Below, piece by piece: positions 1 through 7,791 of a stretch of 22,281 bases of DNA. Under the pieces are notes generated by a model. That model saw nothing but the letters and a program-made list of their open reading frames with translations, had not been told where the DNA came from and did not search any database. This DNA comes from Pollutimonas bauzanensis_A (GTDB lineage: Bacteria > Pseudomonadota > Gammaproteobacteria > Burkholderiales > Burkholderiaceae_B). Every line of letters starts with the position of its first letter. Within the stretch, counting starts at the first letter, position 1. The stretch lies in NCBI RefSeq assembly GCF_040393045.1, contig NZ_JBEBUX010000063.1, positions 1 to 22,281 of the forward strand, read 5' to 3'. The position numbers and the translations under genes were made by a program.

Positions 1-67
<67 letters not shown>

Positions 68-86
68 CTACAGCAGAAAAGAAATC

Positions 87-123
87 AAGGGTTTACATGG
101 ATTCCATGTAGGCCCTTTTTCTT
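87..123 (+). terminator. Intrinsic terminator of the tRNA-Pro transcript
   Basis: The arm at 87-100 (AAGGG, TT, TACATGG) pairs with 104-117 (CCATGTA, GG, CCCTT) across a 3-base loop. The two TT/GG positions form G-U wobbles, giving 14 consecutive pairs. A T-run begins at 116 and continues into TTTTTCTTT. This is a textbook Rho-independent terminator 20 bases after the tRNA. Confidence 0.85.
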
Positions 124-185
124 TGCCGCAAAGGTTTTCTTTCATTGCGCTTAGGTAGCAATCCGCCACTCGTTGAATTATCTGA

Positions 186-214
186 TTGACTTATTTTTTA
201 GTATTACTTAGGGT
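186..214 (+). promoter_or_regulatory. Candidate sigma-70 promoter for the binding-protein gene
   Basis: A -35-like TTGACT at 186-191 is separated by 17 bases from a weaker -10-like TAGGGT at 209-214. The start codon at 282 would then have a leader of roughly 60 bases. The -35 is good and the -10 keeps only the most conserved positions (TA...T), so this is a reading of sequence, not proof. Confidence 0.4.
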
Positions 215-215
215 A

Positions 216-227
216 GAACGACCGTTC
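216..227. promoter_or_regulatory. Inverted repeat GAACG-AC-CGTTC near the predicted transcription start
   Basis: A perfect 5-2-5 inverted repeat immediately follows the candidate -10 element, where a repressor would block transcription. The spacing resembles operators of TetR-type regulators, but no regulator is encoded beside it, so the identity of any bound protein is inference. A second perfect palindrome, GGCCGCGCGGCC at 243-254, lies in the same leader and could form a small hairpin. Confidence 0.3.
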
Positions 228-281
228 ACAGCGCCCGTCCACGGCCGCGCGGCCAAGACCAAGAATACGGAGACAATAACC

Positions 282-1490
282 ATGACCATAAAACAAAGCA
301 TTTCAATGCTGACGGCAGCAATAGCACTGGGCGTAGTCAGTTCCGCCTCAGCAGCGATTTCCGGGGATACGATAAAAATCGGCCTGATCACCGACTTGTC
401 AGGCATCTATTCCGATATTTCCGGCAAAGGGCATATCGAAGCCATCAATATGGCAATTGAGGATTTCGGCGGTACGCTCAACGGCAAAAAAATCGAATTG
501 ATCTACGCCGACCACTTGAACAAGGCCGACATTGCGTCCAGCATGGCGCGCGAATGGCTGGATCAACAAGGCGTAGACGTATTGATGTCCGGCGCCAGCT
601 CGGCCGCCAGCTTGGCAATATCCAAGGTAGCAGCGGAAAAGAAGAAACCCTTCTTTGTCATCTCTACCGGTACTTCACGATTTACTAATGAAGAGTGCAC
701 CCCTTACACGACCCATTACGGATACGATACCGTCGCCATGGCCAAAGGCACTGGCTCGGCCGTCGTCAAGCAAGGCGGGAAGTCCTGGTATTTCATGACT
801 GCGGACTATGCATTCGGCCATTCGCTGGAAGCGGATACAACCAAGGTCATCAAAGCAGCCGGAGGGGAAGTGCTGGGGGCGGTCAGGCATCCCCTGGCGG
901 CATCAGACTTCTCGTCATTTATCCTCCAGGCGCAAGGGAGCAAAGCACAAATCCTCGGACTAGCCAACGCGACTGGCGATACCGTCAACACCATTAAAGC
1001 AGCCAATGCGTTCGGACTGAACAAGACGATGAAACTCGCCGGCCTGGTGATGTTTGTGACTGACGTTCACTCGCTGGGCCTTGAGCTTACCCAAGGCATG
1101 TACTTGGTCGACAACTGGTACTGGGATCAGGACGAAGCATCCAGGAAATGGGCGAAACGGTTTGAAAAGAAACTCAACAAAATGCCCGTCAGCAACCAGG
1201 CCGCAGGCTATTCGGCAACGCTGCAATATCTGAATGCAGTAAAAGCAGTCGACAGCGATGACGCCGAGAAAGTCCTGCAATACATGAAGCAAATGAAAAT
1301 CAACGATATGTACATCAAGAATGGATATATCCGGGGTGACGGGCGCGTGATGTACGACATGTACCTCATGCAGGTCAAAACGCCGGAAGAATCCAAGTAT
1401 CCATGGGATTACGTAAAAATCGTAGAGACGGTTCCTGCCGAACAGGCCTTCACCACGAAAGCCGAATCGAAATGTACGCTTTGGCAATAA
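282..1490 (+). CDS. Liv-type ABC transporter periplasmic substrate-binding protein
   Basis: This 402-residue protein belongs to the Peripla_BP_6 (LivJ/LivK-like) family, which captures branched-chain amino acids, amides or aromatic/aliphatic carboxylates in the periplasm. It opens with a short basic n-region and a hydrophobic stretch ending in an ASA-type signal peptidase site around residue 25. The mature part starts with the family hallmark IKIGLITDLSG. The chosen ATG at 282 has GGAG at 269-272. The reading frame can be extended upstream to a TTG at 186, but that TTG sits inside the likely -35 element and would put a long non-signal segment ahead of the signal peptide. No permease or ATPase adjoins it, so it must share transport subunits encoded elsewhere. 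The convergent acyl-CoA ligase next door suggests a carboxylate ligand, which is inference. Confidence 0.88.
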   Translation: MTIKQSISMLTAAIALGVVSSASAAISGDTIKIGLITDLSGIYSDISGKGHIEAINMAIEDFGGTLNGKKIELIYADHLNKADIASSMAREWLDQQGVDVLMSGASSAASLAISKVAAEKKKPFFVISTGTSRFTNEECTPYTTHYGYDTVAMAKGTGSAVVKQGGKSWYFMTADYAFGHSLEADTTKVIKAAGGEVLGAVRHPLAASDFSSFILQAQGSKAQILGLANATGDTVNTIKAANAFGLNKTMKLAGLVMFVTDVHSLGLELTQGMYLVDNWYWDQDEASRKWAKRFEKKLNKMPVSNQAAGYSATLQYLNAVKAVDSDDAEKVLQYMKQMKINDMYIKNGYIRGDGRVMYDMYLMQVKTPEESKYPWDYVKIVETVPAEQAFTTKAESKCTLWQ

Positions 1491-1501
1491 TCAGGATCGT
1501 T

Positions 1502-1531
1502 GCGGCCCGCGGCGTTATGCTCGCGGGTCGC
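1502..1531. terminator. GC-rich hairpin between convergent genes
   Basis: GCGGCCCGCG at 1502-1511 pairs with CGCGGGTCGC at 1522-1531 (ten pairs including one G-U) around a 10-base loop. A second perfect 6-pair hairpin, GCTGCT-GT-AGCAGC, follows at 1530-1543. Neither is followed by a T-run, so this is at best a Rho-assisted or pause-type end for the two genes that converge here. Confidence 0.35.
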
Positions 1532-1551
1532 TGCTGTAGCAGCTTGGGTAG

Positions 1552-3201
1552 CTAAGAGCGCCCCTCAGCCGCGCGCCACTGCGCTACCGCGTTGCGTAAT
1601 TCGCGGCGGATCACCTTGCCTGTAGTCGTCATGGGCAATTCATCAACAAAGAAAATCTCGCGCGGATATTCATGCGCGGCAAGCCTGACTTTGACATGCT
1701 CCTGAATTTCCCGCTTCAAGGCATCGCTTGAACCTTGGCCGTCTTGCAGCACAATAATTGCCACCACAATTTCTGTTCGCTGCGCGTCTGGAGCACCTAC
1801 GACAGCAGCCATTTTCACGGCAGGATGCTGAAGAAGCGTATCTTCGATCTCGCCGGGACCGATACGGTAGCCCGCCGAAGTAATAACGTCATCGTCACGG
1901 CCCACGAAATGAATATAGCCCTCGCTATCCATCATGCCGGTATCGCCCGTCAACAACCAATCGCCAGCAAACTTCGCAGCAGTTGCCTTGGGATTATTCC
2001 AATAACCCAAAAACATCACTGGATCTGGGCGATGGACCGCAATATTGCCTGTAGCGCCTGGAGCGGCTAACTGGCCTGCTCCGTCGACAATGGCGACGCG
2101 GTGGCCTGGTACCGGGCGACCTATGGCGCCGGCCCGAGTGGGCATGAGGTCAGCGCATGACGACACCGTCATATTGCACTCCGTCTGCCCATAAAATTCG
2201 TTGATCGTCAGGCCGAAAGTACGCCGCCCCCAATCAAGCAGTTCAGCACCCAAAGTTTCACCGCCGCTAGCGACTGACCTGAGCTGGTAATTCCAGCGGC
2301 TTTCCGGATTCGCGACAGAGCGCATCATCTTTAATGCCGTCGGCGGTAAAAATGTATTGCGGATGCCAAAATCCTGCATAAGCTGGAAAGCCGCCTCGGG
2401 GGTAAATTTCTGGAAGCGATGCGCAACCACGGCAACACCATGGTGCCACGCAGGCAACAGCACATCAAAAAGGCCGCCGATCCAGGCCCAGTCCGCCGGC
2501 GTCCACATTCGATCGCCTTCACCAGGAAAGAGATTGTGCGAAATTTCTACCCCCGGCAAATGGCCCAGCAGCACCCGGTGGGCGTGCAAAGCCCCTTTGG
2601 GCTGGCCTGTTGTTCCAGACGTATAAATGATAACGGCGGGATCGTCGGCAGCCGTGTCAATGGCGGAAAACGCATCGCTGTGGCCAGCCATTTCCCGGTG
2701 CAGATCCAAAGCGCCGGGCGTAGCGCCATCGATATTGAACACCACCTCCAGCCCGGGTAAGCGATCCCGAATTTCCGCCAGCTTGGCCGCCCCTTCGTTG
2801 TTGGTGATAACCACCTTCGCGCCACTGTCGGCCAGCCGGTATTGCAGCGCTTCAGCGCCGAACAACGAAAACAGAGGAACCGCGATACATCCCGATTTGT
2901 AGGCAGCGATATGCGCAATGGCAGTCACGGGGTCCTGCGGCAATAACACCCCTATCCTGTCGCCCTGCGCCACGCCGCGGCTAGCCAACAAATTGGCGAG
3001 CTGGTTCGAAGCAGTATGAATCTGCCCAAACGTATAGTTCCTCGCCTCGCCGTTATGCCCCACGTGAATCAACGCCAGCCGGCCGGGTTCTTTCTCGGCC
3101 CATTTGGTGCAAACATCCTCGCCAATGTTGTAGCGCAATGGGATGATCCACTCAAACCGCTCAACAATATCGTCATAGCTTACTGGTGTCGTTGGCAACA
3201 T
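1552..3201 (-). CDS. Acyl-CoA synthetase (AMP-forming), medium-chain/carboxylate type
   Basis: This 549-residue member of the ANL adenylating superfamily activates a carboxylic acid to an acyl-CoA through an acyl-AMP intermediate. The full motif set is present: P-loop-like YTSGTTGQPKG (193-203), FYGQTE (336-341), LTGD with the ribose-binding Asp420, the hinge GRDDDVITSAGYRIGPGEIE (434-453), and TTTGKV with the catalytic Lys529. The DWAWIGGL segment near residue 237 is typical of the medium-chain acyl-CoA synthetase-like branch rather than acetyl-CoA synthetase. It converges on the Liv-type binding protein gene, and a GST lies upstream on the same strand. The start at 3201 has GGGGA six bases ahead and its own promoter candidate. 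The exact acyl substrate cannot be told from the sequence. Confidence 0.9.
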   Translation of the reverse strand: MLPTTPVSYDDIVERFEWIIPLRYNIGEDVCTKWAEKEPGRLALIHVGHNGEARNYTFGQIHTASNQLANLLASRGVAQGDRIGVLLPQDPVTAIAHIAAYKSGCIAVPLFSLFGAEALQYRLADSGAKVVITNNEGAAKLAEIRDRLPGLEVVFNIDGATPGALDLHREMAGHSDAFSAIDTAADDPAVIIYTSGTTGQPKGALHAHRVLLGHLPGVEISHNLFPGEGDRMWTPADWAWIGGLFDVLLPAWHHGVAVVAHRFQKFTPEAAFQLMQDFGIRNTFLPPTALKMMRSVANPESRWNYQLRSVASGGETLGAELLDWGRRTFGLTINEFYGQTECNMTVSSCADLMPTRAGAIGRPVPGHRVAIVDGAGQLAAPGATGNIAVHRPDPVMFLGYWNNPKATAAKFAGDWLLTGDTGMMDSEGYIHFVGRDDDVITSAGYRIGPGEIEDTLLQHPAVKMAAVVGAPDAQRTEIVVAIIVLQDGQGSSDALKREIQEHVKVRLAAHEYPREIFFVDELPMTTTGKVIRRELRNAVAQWRAAEGRS

Positions 3202-3274
3202 GGCGCTTCCCCGGGATGATAGCTATCTAGGCTGGATGAAATGTTTTGGTTTGTACTTAGTTGGTGAACAGCAA

Positions 3275-3303
3275 AGTATATTGAATGCCGCCAGCCAACA
3301 CAA
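3275..3303 (-). promoter_or_regulatory. Candidate promoter for the acyl-CoA synthetase gene
   Basis: Read on the minus strand, TTGTGT (3298-3303) is followed after 17 bases by TATACT (3275-3280). The -10 is near-consensus, and the start codon at 3201 lies about 70 bases downstream. This would let the ligase be transcribed separately from the upstream GST gene. Confidence 0.45.
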
Positions 3304-3324
3304 AAAAGTACTGAGGCATGCACG

Positions 3325-3993
3325 TCACGGAGATGCCAACGGCGCCGGCACAACAGAAACCCCCTGCGCTACCGCGGCATCGTGCTGCGCCTGCATGGCG
3401 CGTTGAAAGCCTTCGCGGCCTTGCAAGCGTTGCCAATACTCGCGCACTGCGGCGGGAAACTGACTTTCGAGGTCGAGGTAATTGGCCAGCATCAATGCAT
3501 AGCCGACCGAAATATCCGCAGCTGTAAATCGATCGGCACAAAGGTATGGTTGGCTGGAAAGCACGGTATCGATAGCTCGAAGCCGAGCCAGAAACCAGCG
3601 CTTATAGTCTTCTTCGACCTGAGGGTTGCGGCGTTCTGGCGGCTCGAAGCGCCCATAGCGCAGCACGAGAGTCTGAGGGAAAGTCAGCGTCGCCTCCCCG
3701 AAATGCAGCCAGTTCAAGTACGCACCGTAGTCCCGTTCGTCGCTTCTGACGTCCAGGGAGGTCGGGCCATAGCGCGAAACCAGGTATTGGCACATAGCTG
3801 CCGACTCAGTCATACGGACTTGACCATCGAATAGCGCCGGCACAGTGCCCAGCGCATTGATCTGCAAATATTCGCGAGCGGCGAATCGAGGTGGAAACGG
3901 CAGCATCTTAAGTTCATAGTCCACCCCGCATTCTTCGAGCGCCCACAATGGCCTGAATGAACGGGCGCTAATGCAATGATACAAGGTGATCAT
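3325..3993 (-). CDS. Glutathione S-transferase family protein
   Basis: This 222-residue cytosolic protein has the two-domain GST layout. An N-terminal thioredoxin-like domain (about 1-80) carries the cis-proline motif VPAL (51-54) and the glutathione gamma-glutamyl-binding TES (62-64). An all-helical C-terminal domain (about 90-210) includes the N-capping-box-like segment RFTAADISVGYAL. Ser9 and Ser12 near the N-terminus are candidates for the thiol-activating residue. Such proteins conjugate or reduce electrophilic substrates with glutathione, but no specific class or substrate is evident. The gene lies upstream of the acyl-CoA ligase on the same strand, separated by 123 bases containing a promoter candidate, so the two may be only loosely co-regulated. 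Confidence 0.88.
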   Translation of the reverse strand: MITLYHCISARSFRPLWALEECGVDYELKMLPFPPRFAAREYLQINALGTVPALFDGQVRMTESAAMCQYLVSRYGPTSLDVRSDERDYGAYLNWLHFGEATLTFPQTLVLRYGRFEPPERRNPQVEEDYKRWFLARLRAIDTVLSSQPYLCADRFTAADISVGYALMLANYLDLESQFPAAVREYWQRLQGREGFQRAMQAQHDAAVAQGVSVVPAPLASP

Positions 3994-4046
3994 GAATTAG
4001 TTTGTCTCTCGAAGGTTTCGGTATAGGGAAGCCAGCACAACTGGTT

Positions 4047-4061
4047 TTGAGTTTATCTCAA
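4047..4061. repeat. Inverted repeat TTGAG-N5-CTCAA upstream of the GST gene
   Basis: A perfect 5-5-5 inverted repeat lies about 55-70 bases upstream of the GST start codon and downstream of the mtnN stop. The same gap also holds a longer-loop hairpin, GGCCGA (4085-4090) with TCGGCC (4103-4108). Either could be an operator or a weak transcript end, and the sequence does not decide between them. Confidence 0.25.
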
Positions 4062-4123
4062 TATGCCTTTCTTCTCGTATGATAGGCCGAGCTATACGAT
4101 GTTCGGCCCCGCAGATAAGCGAC

Positions 4124-4897
4124 CTACTGCAGCTCACCAACATAACAACCCAGAAACCGCCTCAATATCCCCGCCGAATAAAAGCTCGCCACTTGTGCCA
4201 GGAAAGCCCCGAAATCAATGCCTGCCGTACAATCGGCGCGGTCGGAAATCGTACGCAATACACCGCATGGCACGCCGTACTCGTAACAAATCTGCGCCAC
4301 CGCGGCACCTTCCATTTCTACGCACAAGGCATCGGGCAAATCTTTTCGAAGCGCTGCCACCGCAGCCGTATCGCTGACGAAAACATCCCCACTGATAATG
4401 GTTCCGCTGTGTACAGCAGGCTTGTCAACACCAAAACTGTTCCGGGTAACCGCCGAAATTTGATTCGGCAGATCTTCATTCAGATACTCGTTCGCACACT
4501 GAGCCAGCAGTGCAGCCAGGCGGGCATCCGCATCGAAATAACTCCGCCCCAGTAAAGGGACCTCGTATTGCGCAAACAAGGGCCGCGCGTCCAGGTCGTG
4601 CTGTAGCAGCGACTTTGCCACGACCACATCACCTACTCGTACATGGTCGGCGACAGCACCAGCCAGCCCGGTGAAAACTACGACACTGGCTTTAAACTCG
4701 CGTATCAGTGTTACTGCGGTTGCCGCCGCGGCAACTTTGCCCACCCGGGCCAGCACCAGCACACACTTGCGCCCCGAAAGCATGCCGACATGATAATCGC
4801 GCTGTCCGATACGATGCGTTACCACATCGGGCCCCATCGCCGTCAACAATGTGGCAATCTCGTCATGCAGTGCGGCTAGGATTCCTATCGTGCTCAT
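4124..4897 (-). CDS. mtnN: 5'-methylthioadenosine/S-adenosylhomocysteine nucleosidase
   Basis: This 257-residue cytosolic enzyme cleaves the adenine from methylthioadenosine and S-adenosylhomocysteine, removing products of polyamine, quorum-signal and methyltransferase reactions. Family landmarks are clear. Glu13 near the N-terminus matches the catalytic Glu12 of the E. coli enzyme. GKVAAA (53-58), SGD (169-171) and VEMEG (193-197, ribose-binding glutamate 196) are all present. The ISDRAD segment holds the catalytic Asp219, equivalent to E. coli Asp197. The protein is somewhat longer than the usual 230 residues, with an extra stretch around 135-160. It is transcribed divergently from creA, with 83 bases between the chosen start codons. 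The start codon at 4897 has only a weak ribosome binding site. Confidence 0.9.
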   Translation of the reverse strand: MSTIGILAALHDEIATLLTAMGPDVVTHRIGQRDYHVGMLSGRKCVLVLARVGKVAAAATAVTLIREFKASVVVFTGLAGAVADHVRVGDVVVAKSLLQHDLDARPLFAQYEVPLLGRSYFDADARLAALLAQCANEYLNEDLPNQISAVTRNSFGVDKPAVHSGTIISGDVFVSDTAAVAALRKDLPDALCVEMEGAAVAQICYEYGVPCGVLRTISDRADCTAGIDFGAFLAQVASFYSAGILRRFLGCYVGELQ

Positions 4898-4980
4898 CTA
4901 CAATCGTCCAGGATCAATTCATGCAACGCGCATTTAAACACGGACCACGATCACATTTTTCTTTCGTCTTACCCAAAGCC

Positions 4981-5469
4981 ATGAAACACATACTTGCCTT
5001 GCTATTTCTCACTGCTGCCAGCGTCATGGCCAATACAGCCCATGCCGAGAACATCGGCTGCGTCAGCACCACATGGCGCGTTGTCAATAACGATAAGGTC
5101 TGTGTGCAGTCCTTTAAGGACCCCGACATCGAAGGCGTAGCCTGCCACGTGTCCTATGCTCAAACCGGCGGCATCTCGGGCGCGCTCGGTTTCGCGGAAG
5201 ATCCTTCGCGGTTTTCGATTTCCTGCCGTCAGGCCGGCCCCATAGTTGCCAAGAAACCCATTCCGAAAAAACAGGAAGAAGTCTTCACGCAGCGAATGAG
5301 CTTCTTATTCAAAGGCCTGAATGTATCAAGACTGGTTGATACTGAAAACAATTCCCTGGTCTATCTGATCGTCAGCGAAAAAGTGATCGAAGGTTCGCCC
5401 TTCAATAGCATTTCGACCGTACCCCTTATGCCATGGGGCACGCAGGCGCCCCAGTTTCAGCTCAAGTAG
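4981..5469 (+). CDS. creA: CreA family periplasmic protein
   Basis: This is a 162-residue protein of the CreA family, conserved in proteobacteria and of unknown molecular function. Landmarks match E. coli CreA: IGCVSTTWR, DPDIEGVACHVS, the TGGISGALGFAEDPS block, SISCRQAGP, and near the end EGSPFNSISTVPLMPW. The N-terminus is a signal peptide (MKHILALLFL, hydrophobic core, cleavage after AHA), which favours the ATG at 4981. An in-frame ATG at 4921 has a better ribosome binding site (AGGA at 4910-4913) and would add 20 residues ahead of the signal peptide, so the start is uncertain. It converges with the spermidine-synthase-like gene, leaving only 11 bases between stops. Confidence 0.88.
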   Translation: MKHILALLFLTAASVMANTAHAENIGCVSTTWRVVNNDKVCVQSFKDPDIEGVACHVSYAQTGGISGALGFAEDPSRFSISCRQAGPIVAKKPIPKKQEEVFTQRMSFLFKGLNVSRLVDTENNSLVYLIVSEKVIEGSPFNSISTVPLMPWGTQAPQFQLK

Positions 5470-5480
5470 CACGCAGAAAA

Positions 5481-6206
5481 TCAAGCACCCTGCATCCAGC
5501 GCTGCAAGCCATCCACCCATGATTTCGCCGGCAGGCCTATGCCTTGCTGAATATCGGAAGCGCGCAAATAGAGCTGGTCGAAATCGACCGTGGGCGCCTT
5601 CTTGAAGGCAATTGCCACCACATTGCCATCATGAACCTCGGGCAGCCAGGCCACCGCTTCAAAGGCATGCGACATGGCTTCCAGGTTGACACCATGATCC
5701 GGATAATCGCAGAACAGGTTTACCGTCATCATGCCGTCAGGCTTCAAGCAATCGGCGCATGCCTGATAAAACTCGACCGACTGGAACACCGGCGCCTGTG
5801 CCTGCTCATCATATAAATCGACCTGCAACACATCGACAGCGGCACGGTTAGCCGAATCCGTCACAAAATCCATGGCATCCATCTGGACAACGTGCAACCT
5901 GTCATCGTTAGGCGGCAAGCCAAACAAGGCTTCGCAAGTTGTAATCACCGTCGCGTTCAATTCGATCGCAGTGACATGGGCATCCGGGAAGTGACGGTAA
6001 CAAAACTTGGTCAGTGCCCCTGCCCCCAGGCCAAGCTGGACAATGCGCTGTGGTCGCAGACTGAAAAGTGTCCACATCATCATCTGCTGCACATATTCGA
6101 GTTCGAGCGCGTCCGGGGCTGCCAGGCGCATAGCTCCTTGCACCCATTTAGTACCCAAATGCAGGCAACGTACGCCATCTACTTCCGAAATCGTCACATC
6201 ACTCAT
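5481..6206 (-). CDS. Spermidine synthase-like methyltransferase-fold protein
   Basis: This 241-residue protein has a Rossmann-type SAM/decarboxy-SAM-binding fold. Motif I is VQLGLGAGALT (56-66), the acidic end of strand 2 is AIELN (80-84), and QMDAMDF (108-114) corresponds to motif II. QVDLYDEQ (128-135) lies where polyamine aminopropyltransferases have their catalytic Asp. The usual active-site D-x-x-D-P-x-G sequence is absent, and the protein lacks the N-terminal beta domain of true spermidine synthases. It is therefore best called spermidine synthase-like with unknown substrate. The ATG at 6206 is preferred over the upstream TTG at 6257, which would overlap the divergent yjdM gene. The nearby mtnN would recycle the MTA made by any aminopropyl transfer, but this link is only suggestive. 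Confidence 0.75.
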   Translation of the reverse strand: MSDVTISEVDGVRCLHLGTKWVQGAMRLAAPDALELEYVQQMMMWTLFSLRPQRIVQLGLGAGALTKFCYRHFPDAHVTAIELNATVITTCEALFGLPPNDDRLHVVQMDAMDFVTDSANRAAVDVLQVDLYDEQAQAPVFQSVEFYQACADCLKPDGMMTVNLFCDYPDHGVNLEAMSHAFEAVAWLPEVHDGNVVAIAFKKAPTVDFDQLYLRASDIQQGIGLPAKSWVDGLQRWMQGA

Positions 6207-6251
6207 GTTAGTATCAAGCTCACTTTTTATATTTAGCCAGACTATATCGCT

Positions 6252-6593
6252 ATGCAAAATCTACCCTCCTGCCCGCAGTGCACCATGGAACATACCTATC
6301 CCGATGGAGATAATTACGTTTGTCCCGATTGCGCATATGAATGGCCAATGGCGGCGCCAGGCTCCGATGAAGACAGCGACAGCGCCATCATCAAAGATAG
6401 CAATAATAATCCGCTAAGCGATGGCGACGCGGTCATTCTTATCAAGGACCTGAAGGTAAAGGGTTCGTCGATTACCTTGAAAAAAGGCACCAAGGTCAAA
6501 AGCATACGGCTGGTATCCGGCGATCACGAGGTCGACTGCAAGATAGACGGCACGAGCTTCATGTTGAAAGCCTGTTTTCTGAAGAAAGCCTAA
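6252..6593 (+). CDS. yjdM: Zinc-ribbon protein YjdM (PhnA family)
   Basis: This 113-residue cytosolic protein has an N-terminal zinc ribbon formed by CPQC (7-10) and CPDC (24-27). A conserved C-terminal domain follows, with the family signature SDGDAVILIKDLKVKGSS, KKGTKVKSIRLV and the terminal KACFLKK. The family was once called phosphonate-utilisation PhnA, but it lies outside the functional phn genes and is not phosphonoacetate hydrolase, so its role remains unknown. It is transcribed divergently from the spermidine-synthase-like gene with a 45-base spacer. It converges on the cysteine desulfhydrase-like gene 36 bases downstream. No strong ribosome binding site is visible before the ATG. 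Confidence 0.9.
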   Translation: MQNLPSCPQCTMEHTYPDGDNYVCPDCAYEWPMAAPGSDEDSDSAIIKDSNNNPLSDGDAVILIKDLKVKGSSITLKKGTKVKSIRLVSGDHEVDCKIDGTSFMLKACFLKKA

Positions 6594-6629
6594 AACAGCC
6601 TTCCCTGTCGCCGCGCAGCACCGGTCGAT

Positions 6630-7730
6630 TTAAGCCCTGCAGTGCTCTGGCAGTTCCCACGGCATGGCCGTGCCGTGCGTCGCACAAGCGGTAATGGCGG
6701 CAACAGCGGGTTCGATGTCGATGTTGCGCTCCGCAAGCCAGGTATCGCTGTAATAGGTTTGAAGATAGCGCTCGCCGCCGTCGCACAGCACCATTACGAT
6801 CGATCCTTCCTGCCCGGCTTCATGCATTTCGCGCGCAAGCTGCAATGCGGCAATGAAATTGGTGCCTGTGGAGCCGCCGCAACGACGGCCCAGGCTTTTT
6901 TCCAAATAGCGCAGTGCGCCCAGCGACGTAATATCGGGCACCTTGATCATACGATCGATGATGCTGGGCGTAAACGAGCGCTCTACCCGCGGCCGGCCGA
7001 TGCCTTCGATCAGCGACCCTGCCTCAAGTTCCAACGTATTGTCGCCTGTAACGTAGGCGTCGAAGAACACCGAATTCTCGGGGTCGGCGGCGCACACGCG
7101 GGTCTCGAATGTCTGGTAGCGGATATATCGGCCGATTGTCGCCGTGGTGCCGCCTGTACCGCAACTGCAGACCACCCACTTAGGCATTGGATGGGGTTCC
7201 TGGCGCATCTGGCTGAAAATCGACTCGGCAATATTGTTGTTGCTGCGCCAGTCAGTGGCGCGCTCGGCATAGGTGAACTGATCCATATAATGGCCACCTA
7301 ATTCACGCGCCAGACGCTCGGATTCCCCGTAGATCTCGCGACCCGAGTTCACCAGGTGGCATCGCCCGCCATAGAATTCGATGGCCGCGATTTTTTCTTG
7401 CGACGTGCTTTTCGGAATGACCGCGATAAACGGCAAGCCAATCAGTCGGGCGAAATAAGCTTCGGACACCGCGGTAGAGCCAGAAGAAGCTTCAATCACC
7501 GTGCTGTGCTCGTTTAGCCACCCATTACACAAGGCGTACAAAAACAACGAACGGGCCAGCCTGTGCTTGAGGCTGCCCGTAGGATGGCTGGACTCATCCT
7601 TAAGATACAGCTCCACACCAGGGTAGGCCGGCAACTGCAAGGGGATCAGGTGGGTATCGGCCGAGCGATTGAAATCGGCTTCGATCTTGCGAACTGCTTG
7701 TTGTACCCATACCCTGTTAACGCTCATCAT
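6630..7730 (-). CDS. PLP-dependent cysteine synthase-family enzyme, Cds1-like cysteine desulfhydrase
   Basis: This 366-residue fold-type II PLP enzyme has the Schiff-base lysine Lys55 in PTGSLKHR, the substrate loop EASSGST (80-86) and the phosphate-binding loop CGTGGTTATIG (190-200). The C-terminal block CDGGERYLQTYYSDTW is also present. Compared with CysK (about 310-320 residues), it carries the extended C-terminus and the SSHPTGSLKHRLARSLF context characteristic of the Cds1 subgroup. Members of that subgroup degrade L-cysteine to H2S, pyruvate and ammonia, as known for Mycobacterium Rv3684. A cysteine synthase activity cannot be excluded from the sequence. It lies 61 bases downstream of hutG on the same strand and may be the last gene of that operon. 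A GGG-rich ribosome binding site precedes the ATG pair at 7725-7730. Confidence 0.8.
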   Translation of the reverse strand: MMSVNRVWVQQAVRKIEADFNRSADTHLIPLQLPAYPGVELYLKDESSHPTGSLKHRLARSLFLYALCNGWLNEHSTVIEASSGSTAVSEAYFARLIGLPFIAVIPKSTSQEKIAAIEFYGGRCHLVNSGREIYGESERLARELGGHYMDQFTYAERATDWRSNNNIAESIFSQMRQEPHPMPKWVVCSCGTGGTTATIGRYIRYQTFETRVCAADPENSVFFDAYVTGDNTLELEAGSLIEGIGRPRVERSFTPSIIDRMIKVPDITSLGALRYLEKSLGRRCGGSTGTNFIAALQLAREMHEAGQEGSIVMVLCDGGERYLQTYYSDTWLAERNIDIEPAVAAITACATHGTAMPWELPEHCRA

Positions 7731-7791
7731 GTTGTGCCCTTGCCTATCTAAATGGAATTTTGCTGCGCTATGCTACCAGCATTGAAGCGAC

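Noticed and set aside
186..281. Upstream extension of the first binding protein to a TTG at 186
   Set aside because: It would start inside the likely -35 element and place 32 extra residues before a clean signal peptide. The ATG at 282 has a proper ribosome binding site.
960..1487. 175-codon frame antisense to the first binding protein
   Set aside because: Phe/His/Val-rich shadow of the real gene with no family features.
4063..4555. Two overlapping plus-strand frames opposite mtnN
   Set aside because: Low-complexity composition with no signal, and they sit opposite the conserved catalytic region of MtnN.
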